Assembly: GCF_001186365.1 (NCBI RefSeq)
Contig: NZ_LDTZ01000017.1
Span: 413,904 to 477,903 of the forward strand
Source: Gordonia jacobaea
Lineage (GTDB): Bacteria; Actinomycetota; Actinomycetes; Mycobacteriales; Mycobacteriaceae
Direction: 5' to 3'
DNA: 64,000 bases
Shown: piece after piece, positions 15,610 to 24,192 of the stretch
Layout of the letters: each line of letters opens with the position of its first letter
How positions within the stretch are numbered: the first letter of the stretch is position 1
Translations under genes and position numbers: made by a program
Notes under the pieces: generated by a model
Databases searched by the model: none
What the model saw: the letters and a program-made list of their open reading frames with translations, nothing else
What the model was told of the DNA's origin: nothing

Positions 15610-17886
15610 ATGTCGACGACGTACACGACGCACGGTGAGGGGCCGGCCACCGTCGTCGACCTCGACATCACCGGCATGACGTGTGCGTCGTGTGCGAATC
15701 GCATCGAGCGCAAGCTCAACAAACTCGACGGCGTCCACGCCACGGTGAACTTCGCGACGGAAAGGGCGACGGTCGACGGCACAGCCGACGTCGACACCCT
15801 CGTCGCCACGGTTAAGGACGCCGGATATACGGCCACACCCGTGCGCCCGAAAACTCTTGGTGAGTCCCCTGATTCGGGGCCGGGTGACGGGATCGAGCCC
15901 GATGGGGTCGATTCGAGTCCTGCTGCCGTCGAGCTGCGGGGGTTGCGTCAACGACTCATCATCTCGGCGCTGTTGTCGATACCGGTCATCGTCCTCGCGA
16001 TGGTGCCGGCGTGGCAGTTCACCAACTGGCAGTGGCTGTCGCTGACTCTTGCTGCACCCGTGATCATCTGGGGCGGCTATCCGTTCCATCTCGCCGCGTG
16101 GCGCAATCTGCGGCATGGCACTGCAACCATGGACACGTTGGTGTCGATGGGCACTCTTGCCGCCTTCGGGTGGTCTTTGTACGCCTTGTTCTTCGGTATG
16201 GCCGGAATGCCGGGCATGACACACGGATTCGAGCTACTCCCCGATCGCGGAGCGGGAGCGTCGTTCATCTACCTGGAGGCCGCAGCGGGCGTCACAACGT
16301 TCATCCTCGCCGGTCGCTACGCGGAGAAGCGTGCCAAAATCCGTGCGGGGGATGCGCTTCGTGCTCTGATGAACCTCGGCGCGAAGGATGTCGTGATCCG
16401 ACGTTCGGGCGGTGAGGTCAGGGTCCCGATCGCAGAACTCTCCGTAGGAGACGAGTTCGTCGTTCGTCCCGGCGAGAAGATCGCCACCGACGGAGTGGTC
16501 GTCGAGGGTGCCTCAGCTGTCGATATGTCCATGCTCACAGGCGAATCCGTGCCCGTCGAGGTGACCGTCGACGACGACGTCGTCGGCGCGACGATCAATA
16601 CGAGCGGTCGACTCGTGGTTCGTGCGACCCACGTCGGTTCCGACACCGCGCTGGCACAGATGGCCAGGATGGTCGAGGCCGCGCAGGCGGGTAAGGCCCA
16701 GGTCCAGCGACTCGCCGACCGGATCTCCGGCGTCTTTGTTCCCGCAGTCATGCTGATCGCCCTTGGCGCACTGATCTTCTGGTGGGTCGACGGTTCGGTG
16801 CTGACCGCGTTCACCGCAGCCGTCTCGGTTCTGATCATCGCGTGCCCCTGTGCGCTCGGACTGGCGACACCGACTGCGTTGATGGTCGGCACCGGACGTG
16901 GTGCGCAGCTCGGAATCCTGCTGTCGGGCCCCGAAGTGCTCGAGAAGACTCGACGCATCGACACCGTCGTGCTGGACAAGACCGGCACCGTGACCACCGG
17001 CGAGATGCGCGTCGACGCCGTACACCCTGCAGCTGGGGTCACCCCGGAAGAGGTCACCACTCTCGCCGCAGCGGTGGAGAAGGGTTCTGAACATCCCATC
17101 GGTCACGCGATCGTCGTTGCCGCACAGGATCTTCCGGTGCCCGAGGTCGATGAATTCGACGCCGCTCACGGTGTCGGGGTGTCGGGCAGGGTTGGACCCA
17201 GCAGCGTGGCCGTCAGTGGGCCCGCGCATCTCGACGTCGAACTCGACGAAGGACTTCGCAATGCCATCGGCGATGCGCAGGCCGCGGGAGCGACTCCCGT
17301 CGTCGTGCTGCGCGACGGTACGCCCATCGGTGTCATCGTGGTGTCTGACACGGTGAAACCGGGTGCCGCCGAAGCGATTTCGCGCATGAAGAAGGCGGGG
17401 CTGCGACCGGTTCTGTTGACCGGAGACAACGCAGGAGCCGCCCGGCACGTCGCCGACATCGTCGGGATCGACACCGTGATCTCCGATGTGCGGCCCGAGG
17501 ACAAGGTCGCAGAGGTCGTCCGCCTACAGCAGGCCGGCGCGACCGTGGCGATGGTAGGCGACGGCATCAACGACGCGCCGGCCCTCGCGCAGGCCGACCT
17601 CGGCATCGCGATGGGCACCGGTACCGATGTCGCGATCGCCGCCAGCGACGTGACCGTCGTCGACGGTGACCTGAACAAGGTGCTCGACGCGATCGCGTTG
17701 TCGCGCGCGACATTACGGACGATCAAGCAGAACCTCTTCTGGGCGTTCGGCTACAACGTCGCCGCGATCCCGCTTGCCGCTGCCGCGCTGCTCAATCCGA
17801 TGATCGCGGGCGCCGCGATGGCGCTCTCGTCGGTGTTCGTCGTGCTGAACAGCCTTCGCCTGCGGCGGTTTACGCCGCGACGGTGA
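15610..17886 (+). CDS. copA: Cu(I)-exporting P1B-type ATPase CopA
   Basis: This 758-residue Cu(I) efflux pump has one N-terminal HMA domain (GMTCASC, Cys25 and Cys28). Membrane helices surround the CPC motif (Cys412-Pro-Cys414), and the A-domain carries TGES. Phosphorylated Asp456 in [19 protein letters not shown] and [16 protein letters not shown] complete the set. It is the third gene of the copper operon, with a 1-bp gap from copZ. Its TGA stop lies inside the first unit of repeat locus B (GGTGATCTCGAC), so the repeat meets the coding end exactly. Confidence 0.96.
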   Translation: MSTTYTTHGEGPATVVDLDITGMTCASCANRIERKLNKLDGVHATVNFATERATVDGTADVDTLVATVKDAGYTATPVRPKTLGESPDSGPGDGIEPDGVDSSPAAVELRGLRQRLIISALLSIPVIVLAMVPAWQFTNWQWLSLTLAAPVIIWGGYPFHLAAWRNLRHGTATMDTLVSMGTLAAFGWSLYALFFGMAGMPGMTHGFELLPDRGAGASFIYLEAAAGVTTFILAGRYAEKRAKIRAGDALRALMNLGAKDVVIRRSGGEVRVPIAELSVGDEFVVRPGEKIATDGVVVEGASAVDMSMLTGESVPVEVTVDDDVVGATINTSGRLVVRATHVGSDTALAQMARMVEAAQAGKAQVQRLADRISGVFVPAVMLIALGALIFWWVDGSVLTAFTAAVSVLIIACPCALGLATPTALMVGTGRGAQLGILLSGPEVLEKTRRIDTVVLDKTGTVTTGEMRVDAVHPAAGVTPEEVTTLAAAVEKGSEHPIGHAIVVAAQDLPVPEVDEFDAAHGVGVSGRVGPSSVAVSGPAHLDVELDEGLRNAIGDAQAAGATPVVVLRDGTPIGVIVVSDTVKPGAAEAISRMKKAGLRPVLLTGDNAGAARHVADIVGIDTVISDVRPEDKVAEVVRLQQAGATVAMVGDGINDAPALAQADLGIAMGTGTDVAIAASDVTVVDGDLNKVLDAIALSRATLRTIKQNLFWAFGYNVAAIPLAAAALLNPMIAGAAMALSSVFVVLNSLRLRRFTPRR

Positions 17887-18002
17887 TCTCGACAAGCTCG
17901 ATCAGCGGGGAGCAGCTCGATCGGCGGGGACCAGCTCGATCGGCGGGGAGCGGCTCGATCAGCGGGAACAGCTCGATCTGCAGTGGGGCGCTCGATCAGC
18001 GG
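17883..18002. repeat. Dispersed palindromic repeat family, locus B
   Basis: It begins GTGATCTCGACAAGCTCGAT-CAGCGG at the copA stop. About five degenerate tandem units of 18-21 bp follow, each built on AGCTCGATCAGCGGGG. It fills the whole convergent gap, and both flanking stop codons (copA TGA at 17884-17886; minus-strand TGA from TCA at 17996-17998) fall inside repeat units. Confidence 0.85.
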
Positions 18003-19456
18003 CGCGCGGCGGCGTGGCGTCCGGCGCGGCGTCCGAAGTACGAGCCCTCGCCCAGCTGTGTTCCGCTGGCGTAGCCCTTGCTGTCCTGTGCGATGTTCGC
18101 TGCGCACGCGCCGGCTGCGTAGAGCCCGGGAATCGCGGTCCCGGAGGCGTCGAGCACCTCGCCGTCGACCGAGGTTGCCATGCCGCCGAGGGTGAACCCC
18201 GCGTACATCGCCTTTCCCAGACTCATGTCGAAGACGGCCCACGGTCCCTTGTCCTGCGGCGCAAGGTATTCCGGTGCCTTGTGGAAGTCAGGGTCCTCGC
18301 CGCGTGCGGCGTTCTCGTTGTACCGATCGAGGCTCGCCTGGAGCTTCCCGGTCGGAATGCCAAGCGCCTGTTCGGCTTCGGCAATCGTCTCGTAGCCGTC
18401 GACAAACGGCACCAGCGGCATGCGTGGTCGCTTCATGTGTGCTTCGTCGACGATCAGATAGGCCGTCGAATCCGGTTGTTCGAGAACAAAACTCGACGTC
18501 CGCGAGTGGTAGGAGTCCTCCGCGACGAATCGATCGCCATTCTTGTTCACCGCGATCCCGGTCAGCAGAATCGCCGGCGGGTAGACGGGTGCGGTGCAGA
18601 ATGCCTGATCCATGTGCTTGAGTTCGGCGCCCACCGAGACACCCATGCGGAGTCCGAGGCCGTCGTCGTAGGTGTTGCCGAGTACGTACGGCTTCTCGGT
18701 GAGCCACGGCACGTTCTCCGCGACCATGTCGGAGTTCATCACGAACCCGCCCGCGGCGATGACGACTCCCTGTGCCCTGATCACCCCGTCGCCACTGCCG
18801 GGGCTGTGCCACGCGACTCCGGCGACAGCGCCGTCGTCGACGACGAGTTGCCGAGCGCCGGTCTCGTATCGCACCTCCACTCCGAGGTCGGCGAGACGTT
18901 TGACCAGCAACTCGACGATCATCGCGGCACCACCCGTGTCGCCGGGGACCGGAACCTTGTGCCCACGCGGGGCGGGAACGGCCATGGTGTTGAACGGCCA
19001 CACCTTCTCGTTGCCGGTGTACATCAGACCCTGCGTCTCGGGCTGGACGACGGCCTTCTCCGGGTAGTAACTGCGCTCGAACTGAAAGCCGAGAGCTTCG
19101 AGCCAGTCGAAATGCTCGACGCTGTCGACGCAGTACGCATGGATCTTGTCCGGCTCGGGGTCGCTGGAGACCGCGGTGATGTACCGCTCCATCTCCTCGG
19201 CGGAATCGTCGTGTCCGGTGGCTTTCTGGACCGCCGTACCGCCGCCGAGGTAGAAGTGTCCGCCCGCCAGTGCCGTCGTGCCGCCGGCCGCCGCCGCACG
19301 CTCGAGAACCAGAACGCGTGCTCCATTCGACGCCGCCTCCACCGCGGCGCAACCGCCCGCGATGCCCAGTCCGATCACCACGACGTCGACCTCGTCGCTG
19401 AACTGCGTCACCGCGCCGAGGGGGAGGGTGTCGGGAATCCGTGTGCCGTCAGCCAT
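17996..19456 (-). CDS. 3-ketosteroid delta4-(5alpha)-dehydrogenase-like flavoprotein
   Basis: This 486-residue FAD enzyme of the fumarate reductase/KstD superfamily has VVVIGLGIAGGCAAVEA near residues 25-41, LERAAAAGGTTALAGG, VIAAGGFVMN at about 232 and the C-terminal LYAAGACAANIAQDSKGYAS. I recall the R. jostii delta4-(5alpha) enzyme using Tyr319, Tyr466 and Ser468. Here Tyr316 (in DSYHSRT), Tyr462 and Ser464 (in GYASG) fall at matching places, and the lengths agree. A perfect KstR-type operator 22 bp upstream of the start supports a role in steroid ring catabolism. I chose the ATG at 19454-19456 rather than an in-frame codon 21 bp upstream, because the operator abuts that region. Delta1-dehydrogenase or another 3-ketosteroid activity is the main alternative. 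Confidence 0.8.
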   Translation of the reverse strand: MADGTRIPDTLPLGAVTQFSDEVDVVVIGLGIAGGCAAVEAASNGARVLVLERAAAAGGTTALAGGHFYLGGGTAVQKATGHDDSAEEMERYITAVSSDPEPDKIHAYCVDSVEHFDWLEALGFQFERSYYPEKAVVQPETQGLMYTGNEKVWPFNTMAVPAPRGHKVPVPGDTGGAAMIVELLVKRLADLGVEVRYETGARQLVVDDGAVAGVAWHSPGSGDGVIRAQGVVIAAGGFVMNSDMVAENVPWLTEKPYVLGNTYDDGLGLRMGVSVGAELKHMDQAFCTAPVYPPAILLTGIAVNKNGDRFVAEDSYHSRTSSFVLEQPDSTAYLIVDEAHMKRPRMPLVPFVDGYETIAEAEQALGIPTGKLQASLDRYNENAARGEDPDFHKAPEYLAPQDKGPWAVFDMSLGKAMYAGFTLGGMATSVDGEVLDASGTAIPGLYAAGACAANIAQDSKGYASGTQLGEGSYFGRRAGRHAAARR

Positions 19457-19477
19457 GCGGCTTAGCGTAGACCACAA

Positions 19478-19495
19478 ACTAGAACGTGTTCTAGT
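19478..19495. promoter_or_regulatory. KstR-type operator
   Basis: The 18-bp sequence ACTAGAACGTGTTCTAGT is a perfect palindrome. Its core (19480-19493) matches the published KstR consensus TnnAACnnGTTnnA at every fixed base. It lies in the 94-bp gap between the steroid dehydrogenase-like gene (minus) and the molybdopterin-type oxidoreductase (plus), so it could control both. Confidence 0.85.
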
Positions 19496-19550
19496 GATTG
19501 AGGGTCGCGTACGTTTGCCTTCTCCTCAGGCTTTGGAGGTATCAAGGGGT

Positions 19551-21143
19551 GTGTCCTCTGGACGAACCCTCACCAGACCCGACGTCGACGACAATCGTCG
19601 ACCGTCGACTCATGACGGCCCGGCAGCGGTCGCAGGGCTGATCGCCGTCGGCGCAGGCCTCGCCATTGGCGAGTTGTGTGCGGTTCCGATCTCGGAGAAC
19701 TCCTCACCGTTCTTCGGCGTCGGGTCGACGGTCGTCGACCACACGCCGCAGGCGGTCCGTGAGTGGGCGATCGGGGTGTTCGGCACCTCGGACAAGACGG
19801 CGTTGTTCACCGGGATGGCACTGATCATCGTCGTCCTCGCAGCGGCGACGGGCGTGCTGGAGCGGCGTCGACCTCCGCTCGGGAGCGTTGTGATCGGAGT
19901 GTTCGCGGTGCTCGGGGTGGTCGCGGCACTCAACCGAGCGGGTTCGAGCGGCGCCTACGTCATTCCCTCGCTGCTCGCCGGAGTCGTCGGTATCGGGGTG
20001 CTGCGACTGCTCCTGCGACAACTCGACGCCCCGCAATCCAGCAACGGCGACGAGCAACAGGACGACGAGCGACAGTCCGGGGTCCCGCGGCGCTTCGTCC
20101 TGACGGCTGCGGGCATCGCGGTCGCCGCCATCGCGGTGGGCGCCATCGGCCGTAAATTACTTGCCGACGCCGCGCGCACCGTCGCCGATCGCGCGGGCAT
20201 CAAGCTCCCCGCGCCCGCCTCACCCGCGCCGCCGATCCCCGCGGGCGTCGACATCGGTGTGCAGGGAGCGACGTCGTACGTCACCGACAACGCGTCGTTC
20301 TACCGCATCGACACCGCCCTGCAAGTGCCTCAACTGACCACCACGGACTGGAAGCTACGGGTGCACGGCCTCGTCGACGAGGAGTTCACCCTCACCTGGG
20401 ACGAACTACTCGCCATGCCCATGACCGAACGCGTCGTGACGTTGACGTGCGTGTCGAACGAGGTCGGCGGTGATCTGATCGGCAATGCCCGCTGGCTCGG
20501 CGTGCCGATGAAGGCCATCCTCGACAGGGCCGGAGTGCGCCCTGGCGCCGACATGTTGCTCTCGACGAGCTCAGACGGATGGACCGCGGGCACCCCGGTG
20601 TCTGCGATCACCGACAAGCGTGACGCGCTGCTGGCAGTCGCTATGAACGGCGAGCCGCTTCCCATCGAACACGGATTCCCTGTGCGACAAGTGATTCCGG
20701 GGCTCTACGGGTATGTGTCGGCGACGAAGTGGGTGACCGACTGGGAACTCACTCGGTTCGCCGACGCTCAGGCGTACTGGACGACGCGCGGTTGGTCGGC
20801 GCTTGGTCCGATCAAACTCGCGTCGCGCATCGACCGTCCAGCGGGCGGCTCGGTCAAGCCCGGAGAGGTGATCATCGCCGGGACGGCGTGGGCGCAGCAC
20901 ACGGGTATCTCCGCTGTGCAGGTCCGCATCGACCGCGGGCCCTGGCAGGACGCGCAATTGGCAACCGAGTACAGCATCGACACCTGGCGCCAGTGGAAGT
21001 TCACCTGGCAGGCGACGAGCGGCCAGCACACCGTCGAATGCCGTGCCATCGACAAGAACGGGAAAGCGCAGACCGAGACCGAGGCCGACCCGGTTCCCGA
21101 CGGCGCGACCGGACTCGATTCCCGCGACTACACCGTCGGCTGA
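19551..21143 (+). CDS. Membrane-anchored sulfite-oxidase-like molybdopterin oxidoreductase
   Basis: This 530-residue protein has about four N-terminal transmembrane helices (roughly residues 20-150) and a basic/polar linker. A further hydrophobic helix (around FVLTAAGIAVAAIAVGAIG) leads to an extracytoplasmic sulfite-oxidase-fold domain. That domain carries the molybdenum-ligating cysteine (Cys300) in VTLTCVSNEVGGDL and a C-terminal Ig-like dimerisation domain (KPGEVIIAGTAW, VEVR-like strands). The architecture resembles M. tuberculosis Rv0218. I prefer the GTG at 19551, with GGAGG 11 bp upstream; a longer frame runs through the KstR operator and the divergent gene. The electron acceptor is unknown. 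Confidence 0.85.
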   Translation: MSSGRTLTRPDVDDNRRPSTHDGPAAVAGLIAVGAGLAIGELCAVPISENSSPFFGVGSTVVDHTPQAVREWAIGVFGTSDKTALFTGMALIIVVLAAATGVLERRRPPLGSVVIGVFAVLGVVAALNRAGSSGAYVIPSLLAGVVGIGVLRLLLRQLDAPQSSNGDEQQDDERQSGVPRRFVLTAAGIAVAAIAVGAIGRKLLADAARTVADRAGIKLPAPASPAPPIPAGVDIGVQGATSYVTDNASFYRIDTALQVPQLTTTDWKLRVHGLVDEEFTLTWDELLAMPMTERVVTLTCVSNEVGGDLIGNARWLGVPMKAILDRAGVRPGADMLLSTSSDGWTAGTPVSAITDKRDALLAVAMNGEPLPIEHGFPVRQVIPGLYGYVSATKWVTDWELTRFADAQAYWTTRGWSALGPIKLASRIDRPAGGSVKPGEVIIAGTAWAQHTGISAVQVRIDRGPWQDAQLATEYSIDTWRQWKFTWQATSGQHTVECRAIDKNGKAQTETEADPVPDGATGLDSRDYTVG

Positions 21144-21228
21144 TGAGAGCACGGAGTGGTGCCGCCGTGGGCGTGAGGCTATTGCCGGGGTTACCCTTCG
21201 ACGCAGCACACATCGAGGGGTGGGTCAC

Positions 21229-22560
21229 ATGCGCGGGGTTGTCACTTCCGGACTCGCGGTGTGCGCCGCGGCCCTACTGCTGACCCCCGGCACCGCCGGT
21301 GCGGCTTCGCAGGGCGCGCAGGGTCCCGTCCGGCTCCCCACGGTTCAATTGCCCAGGTCCTGGTACGAGCCGACGCCGATCCGGGACAAACCCAGCTGGC
21401 TCCCGCAGGGTCTCGGAGAAGACTCGACGGTGCTCCTCATCCCCGGCACCAGCGACTTCACACCGATCAGCTCGACGGCGATCGGCGGCGCAGGCTCCCC
21501 GATGGGAGGCGACCAGTACGGCCGCACGGTCGACGTCGGGTTCTACGACGCACCGCATGGCGCGGGCTCCTACAATCCGAAAATCCCTGTCGTGCAATAC
21601 CCTGCGGCATTCGGAGTCGTAGTCGGCAATAAGAAGTTCGATCTCACCGGCAACGGCACCTACAACGATTCGGTCGACATCGGTACCGCCGACGGGGTCG
21701 CTGACGCCGAGCGGGCATGGGTTGATCGCGGTAAATCGGGCACCATCGTTCTCAATGGCTACTCGCAGAGCGGGCCCATCGCGATGAACGTCGCCTACAA
21801 ACTCCACCAGAAGTACTTGGCGGGAGACGCGGATGCGATCCCGGACGCCGACGTCGTCGTGGTGGTCGGCGCCGACTCGCGATTTCCCAACACCGGCATC
21901 GAAACGGTCATACCCAGCGTCATCCCCGGTGCCTACACGAACGGTCCGCGCGACGAATCGAGTACCGGCGACATTCGGGTCATTTCCTACTGCGTGCGCG
22001 GAGACTCGGTGTGCGGCTTGGGAAATCCGCTCGCGCACCCGTTGACCTCCGCCTTCTACTTCTTGCCCGGCGCTACGATCCACGGCCAAAAGGGCAACCT
22101 GGTGAACCAGTACCGGGTGGTCTCGACCAAAGAAGTCGGCGCCACCACCTACGTGGTCCTCGACGGTGGCAATCCGCAGGGGATCTTTCTGCGCAGCTTG
22201 GGCATACCCGTTCCACCAGAATTCGACGACGCGCTCGACACTCTTGTCCCCGTACCGGAGCCGGGTGAGGCGTCGACGAATGCAGGCGAGAAGCTGCCGA
22301 CACCGCGCGAGATTCAGGTTGCTCTGTACGACGCGTTGGGGCTGCAGGTACCGGTCACCGACCCGGACGCCCTCGCGGCACAGGGCAAGACGTGGCAGCC
22401 GCCGCAGAACACCAGCGCGACGCCGACCCCTGCTCCCACAAACCCTGGCCAGCTCCCCGCAGCCGCCGACACCGCGCCCGCAGCGGTCCCCGAGGACCCC
22501 GTCGGCGACTTGGTTGCCCATCTAGTTCGGTGGGCAGCCGGCAACGTCAAGCAAAAGTGA
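21229..22560 (+). CDS. Secreted PE-PPE-type serine hydrolase
   Basis: This 443-residue exported protein has a signal peptide, MRGVVTSGLAVCAAALLLTP, with a probable cut after AGA near residue 24. The body resembles the PE-PPE C-terminal/cutinase-like alpha/beta hydrolase domain of mycolic-acid bacteria: VLLIPGTSDFTP, the nucleophile elbow NGYSQSGPIA, then VVVVGADSRFPNTG. The last 80 residues are Pro/Thr/Ala-rich and probably wall-spanning or disordered, ending in a short amphipathic helix. The ATG at 21229 was chosen because the signal peptide starts there. It follows the oxidoreductase by 85 bp on the same strand. The substrate (wall lipid or ester) is inferred only from the family. Confidence 0.82.
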   Translation: MRGVVTSGLAVCAAALLLTPGTAGAASQGAQGPVRLPTVQLPRSWYEPTPIRDKPSWLPQGLGEDSTVLLIPGTSDFTPISSTAIGGAGSPMGGDQYGRTVDVGFYDAPHGAGSYNPKIPVVQYPAAFGVVVGNKKFDLTGNGTYNDSVDIGTADGVADAERAWVDRGKSGTIVLNGYSQSGPIAMNVAYKLHQKYLAGDADAIPDADVVVVVGADSRFPNTGIETVIPSVIPGAYTNGPRDESSTGDIRVISYCVRGDSVCGLGNPLAHPLTSAFYFLPGATIHGQKGNLVNQYRVVSTKEVGATTYVVLDGGNPQGIFLRSLGIPVPPEFDDALDTLVPVPEPGEASTNAGEKLPTPREIQVALYDALGLQVPVTDPDALAAQGKTWQPPQNTSATPTPAPTNPGQLPAAADTAPAAVPEDPVGDLVAHLVRWAAGNVKQK

Positions 22561-22789
22561 GCAATTCAACGGCGTGATCTGCGTCTGCTGAGGTCATGCT
22601 ATGTTCGTCGCACCGAATTTCGAGCGGGCGCGGCGTGCGGATGACCACCTCATTGACGAACGCGCCCCGACGAGGCGCCAAACGCAGTGGCCGGAGGAGT
22701 AAACCCGCGGATCACCGTGCGCTCGTACCCAAACAGATCGAGCACTGACGAAGACCAGTGCCGAAGAAGACAGAGAAGAAACTGACAAC
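22561..22789. other. Leader region of the transhydrogenase operon
   Basis: This 229-bp gap precedes pntAA. I see no convincing -35/-10 pair, no long hairpin and no recognised riboswitch core. The last 40 bp are purine-rich, which supplies the pntAA ribosome site. Confidence 0.3.
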
Positions 22790-23887
22790 ATGAGCGTGGG
22801 AGTCGTGCGCGAAACGGCCGAGGGTGAGCGTCGCGTGGCGCTCGTCCCGAAGGTCGTTGCGACGCTGGTAGGTAAGGGAGTGCCGGTAACCGTCGAATCG
22901 GGCGCCGGTGTGGAGGCGTTGATCCCCGACGACGCATACGTCGAGGCAGGAGCGACGATCGGCGATCCGTACGCGGCGGATGTGGTGCTTCGTGTGTCAC
23001 CGCCGAGCGACGCCGAGATCGCCAAGCTGCGGCGCGGCCAGAAGCTGATCGGCTTCTTGGCACCGCGCAATGCCGACACCAAGGTCGGAGCGCTGAAAGA
23101 AGCGGGCGTCGAGGCGTACGCCGTCGAGGCGATTCCGCGCATCTCGCGCGCGCAGGTCATGGACGCGCTGAGCTCGCAGGCCAACGTGAGCGGCTACAAG
23201 TCGGTCGTCGTGGCAGCCGACAAGTCGACGCGATTCTTCCCGATGCTCACCACCGCGGCGGGCACGGTCAAGCCTGCAACCGTGCTGGTGCTCGGCGTGG
23301 GTGTCGCCGGCCTGCAGGCGCTGGCAACGGCCAAGCGCCTCGGTGGCCGCACCACCGGCTACGACGTGCGACCCGAGGTGGCCGAGCAGGTCCGTTCGGT
23401 CGGCGCGCAGTGGCTCGATCTGGGAATCGACGCCGCCGGTGAAGGCGGATACGCCCGTGAACTCACCGACGACGAGCGCGCCAAGCAGCAGCAGGCGCTC
23501 GAAGACGCGATCAAGGGTTTCGACATCGTCATCACCACCGCGCTGGTTCCGGGTCGCCCGGCGCCTCGCCTGGTCACCGCCGCTGCAGTAGAGGGCATGA
23601 AGCCCGGCAGCGTCGTCGTCGATCTTGCAGGTGAAACCGGTGGCAACTGCGAGTTGACCGAACCGGGTCAGACCGTCGTCAAACACGACGTCACCATCAC
23701 GTCTCCGCTGAACCTGCCGGCGACGATGCCCGAGCATGCCAGCGAGCTGTACTCGAAGAACCTGCAGGCGCTGATCGAGCTCATGCTCGACGAGAACGGC
23801 GCCATCACACCCGATTTCGACGATGAGGTCATCGCATCCGCATGCGTGACCGGGTCGACGTCGACCAGTTCGGAGGTGAAGGCCTGA
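22790..23887 (+). CDS. pntAA: NAD(P) transhydrogenase subunit alpha, part 1
   Basis: This is the soluble NAD(H)-binding domain I of proton-translocating transhydrogenase, which drives NADH + NADP+ to NAD+ + NADPH. The 365-residue protein opens SVGVVRETAEGERRVALVP, an alanine dehydrogenase/PntA N-terminal signature. It carries the NAD fold VLVLGVGVAGLQALATAKRLG and the RPAPRLVTAAAVEGMKPGSVVVDLA block. The membrane part is a separate gene, the split three-gene arrangement normal in actinobacteria. Its TGA stop shares one base with the next ATG (TGATG at 23885-23889). Confidence 0.95.
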   Translation: MSVGVVRETAEGERRVALVPKVVATLVGKGVPVTVESGAGVEALIPDDAYVEAGATIGDPYAADVVLRVSPPSDAEIAKLRRGQKLIGFLAPRNADTKVGALKEAGVEAYAVEAIPRISRAQVMDALSSQANVSGYKSVVVAADKSTRFFPMLTTAAGTVKPATVLVLGVGVAGLQALATAKRLGGRTTGYDVRPEVAEQVRSVGAQWLDLGIDAAGEGGYARELTDDERAKQQQALEDAIKGFDIVITTALVPGRPAPRLVTAAAVEGMKPGSVVVDLAGETGGNCELTEPGQTVVKHDVTITSPLNLPATMPEHASELYSKNLQALIELMLDENGAITPDFDDEVIASACVTGSTSTSSEVKA

Positions 23888-24192
23888 TGTACACCGGTCT
23901 CATGGCGAACATCGCCATTCTCGTTCTAGCGGGATTCGTCGGCTTCGCGGTCATCTCGAAGGTGCCCAACACGCTGCACACCCCACTTATGTCCGGTACC
24001 AACGCTATTCACGGCATCGTTGTGCTCGGCGCGCTGGTCGTGCTGGGTTCGCTTCCGGCAGATGCCAATTGGGGTACCCGGATCATCGCGTTCGTCGCGC
24101 TGATCTTCGGCACGCTCAACGTGGTCGGCGGATTCCTCGTCACCGACCGCATGCTCGGAATGTTCAAGGGTAAGAAGGAGTCTGCCAAGTGA
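23887..24192 (+). CDS. pntAB: NAD(P) transhydrogenase subunit alpha, part 2
   Basis: This 101-residue membrane subunit has three or four hydrophobic helices (LMANIAILVLAGFVGFAVI, AIHGIVVLGALVVLGSL, IIAFVALIFGTLNVVGGFLV). It contains the conserved VPNTLHTPLMSGTNAIHGI, part of the proton channel of domain II. The ATG at 23887 overlaps the pntAA stop; an upstream in-frame codon would lie inside pntAA. The 3' end overlaps the pntB start by 4 nt (GTGA), so translation is probably coupled. Confidence 0.94.
   Translation: MYTGLMANIAILVLAGFVGFAVISKVPNTLHTPLMSGTNAIHGIVVLGALVVLGSLPADANWGTRIIAFVALIFGTLNVVGGFLVTDRMLGMFKGKKESAK

Noticed and set aside
22561..22789. Riboswitch in the leader of the transhydrogenase operon
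   Set aside because: No conserved core of a riboswitch class I know, and no paired terminator/anti-terminator stems, could be recognised by eye. A covariance search (Rfam) would decide.
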